Below the pieces are notes generated by a model. The model was not told the DNA's origin, searched no databases, and saw nothing but the letters and a program-made list of their open reading frames with translations. Source: Ralstonia sp. 25mfcol4.1 (GTDB taxonomy: Bacteria > Pseudomonadota > Gammaproteobacteria > Burkholderiales > Burkholderiaceae). Taken from it: 64,000 bases of DNA. Location: contig NZ_FNJO01000001.1 of the NCBI RefSeq assembly GCF_900104095.1, forward strand, positions 310,001-374,000. Reading direction: 5' to 3'. This document shows, piece after piece, positions 63,584-64,000 of the stretch (positions are counted from its first letter, which is position 1; each line of letters starts with the position of its first letter). The position numbers and the translations under genes are program-made.

Positions 63584-64000
63584 TCAGTGTACCGCCTTGG
63601 GCGGGCGGTACTCCACGCCGGCCGCGAACTGCTTCACGGTTGCGGCTGGCACCTCGCCGACCACCGTGATCCAGTAGTCGGACACCCGTCGCACCACCAC
63701 CTGGGTGGCGCCCAGCGAAGCCACGCCTTCACGGCGGGCGCGTTGTTCGGACACCGGCTCGATAAATACCGACAGTCCGGTCAGACCGTCGCTGTAGACG
63801 ACCTGCAGCACCTCGAAGACGCCGGCAGGCTTGGCACCCTGCGTCGGCGCACGCAGCTCGCCGAGCGGGCGGCGCACCTCGCGGATCTTCTGGAAGCCCT
63901 TGATCGGGGCGTTGATCGTCCACCCCTCGTCGGCGATATTGGCCGGCTGATAGCTAACTTCGTAGTGATTCCACGAATTCGCGCCCTTGATCGCGTTCAG
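63584..64000 (-). CDS. mucB: MucB/RseB sigma-E regulatory protein, C-terminal part (5' end outside window)
   Basis: The last 138 codons of a gene cut by the window edge. The readable part, from NAIKGANSWNHYEVSYQPANI through GFQKIREVRRPLGEL to VYSDGLTGLSVFIEPV, is the C-terminal domain of MucB/RseB, the periplasmic protein that shields the anti-sigma factor MucA/RseA from DegS and senses lipoproteins or LPS. Location directly before mucD supports it. No start or signal peptide is visible. Confidence 0.88.
   Translation of the reverse strand: MNAIKGANSWNHYEVSYQPANIADEGWTINAPIKGFQKIREVRRPLGELRAPTQGAKPAGVFEVLQVVYSDGLTGLSVFIEPVSEQRARREGVASLGATQVVVRRVSDYWITVVGEVPAATVKQFAAGVEYRPPKAVH

Overview
The window reads as a chromosomal segment of a beta-proteobacterium of the order Burkholderiales, most like Cupriavidus or Ralstonia. 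This rests on a high G+C content (about two thirds by eye), codon use dominated by G/C third positions, the blocks mucB-mucD-lepA-lepB-DUF4845-rnc-era-recO-pdxJ-acpS-nagZ and earP/efp, a VC_2705-type symporter beside acs, a one-piece class I fumarase, and a TonB-ExbB-ExbD operon followed by hemP. The genus is inferred from gene content and memory, not from a search.

Layout. 1-2000: the 3' end of glpD and four small unknown or secreted proteins. 2233-7481: a yfiR-yfiN-yfiB-type periplasm-sensing diguanylate cyclase operon, then an 848-residue PAS-PAS-GAF-GGDEF-EAL protein. 7514-8710: a small unknown gene and a D-amino-acid-transaminase-type enzyme, both on the minus strand. 8992-23471: a nine-gene cellulose operon in the order bcsB-Z-C-E-F-Q-A-G-R, with the phosphoethanolamine transferase BcsG. 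23621-26635: a siaABCD-type partner-switching module ending in a diguanylate cyclase. 26700-28223: a less G+C-rich patch with a 41-codon membrane ORF, a coiled-coil protein built on 33-bp repeats, several palindromes, a degenerate copy of a tRNA 3' end and tRNA-Ser(GGA). 28322-39270: carbon metabolism and housekeeping (symporter, acs, EamA exporter, UPF0114 protein, fumarase, murI, a double AAA ATPase). 39514-44291: iron and heme uptake (Fur-box-like sites, a 21-codon ORF, tonB-exbB-exbD, hemP, a GlcG/HbpS-family protein), two small secreted repeat proteins and tRNA-Leu(UAA). 44334-47690: a YeiH-type permease with its divergent LysR regulator, and a CPA2 antiporter. 48077-53517: tRNA-Cys, two tRNA-Gly, pgsA, uvrC, and earP-efp. 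53598-64000: the minus-strand block running from mucB (cut by the window edge) down to nagZ.

How the genes work together. The most notable region is 2-27 kb. Three separate c-di-GMP-metabolising modules (YfiRNB-like, the PAS/GAF hybrid, SiaABCD-like) flank an operon whose products are c-di-GMP receptors (PilZ domain of BcsA, a GIL-type RxGD motif in BcsE). The region looks like a self-contained sensing-to-exopolysaccharide unit making phosphoethanolamine-modified cellulose. Oddities inside it are an Asn at the catalytic-base position of the BcsZ cellulase, a degenerate P-loop in BcsQ, and a SiaA phosphatase with a CBS-like input module and no membrane anchor.
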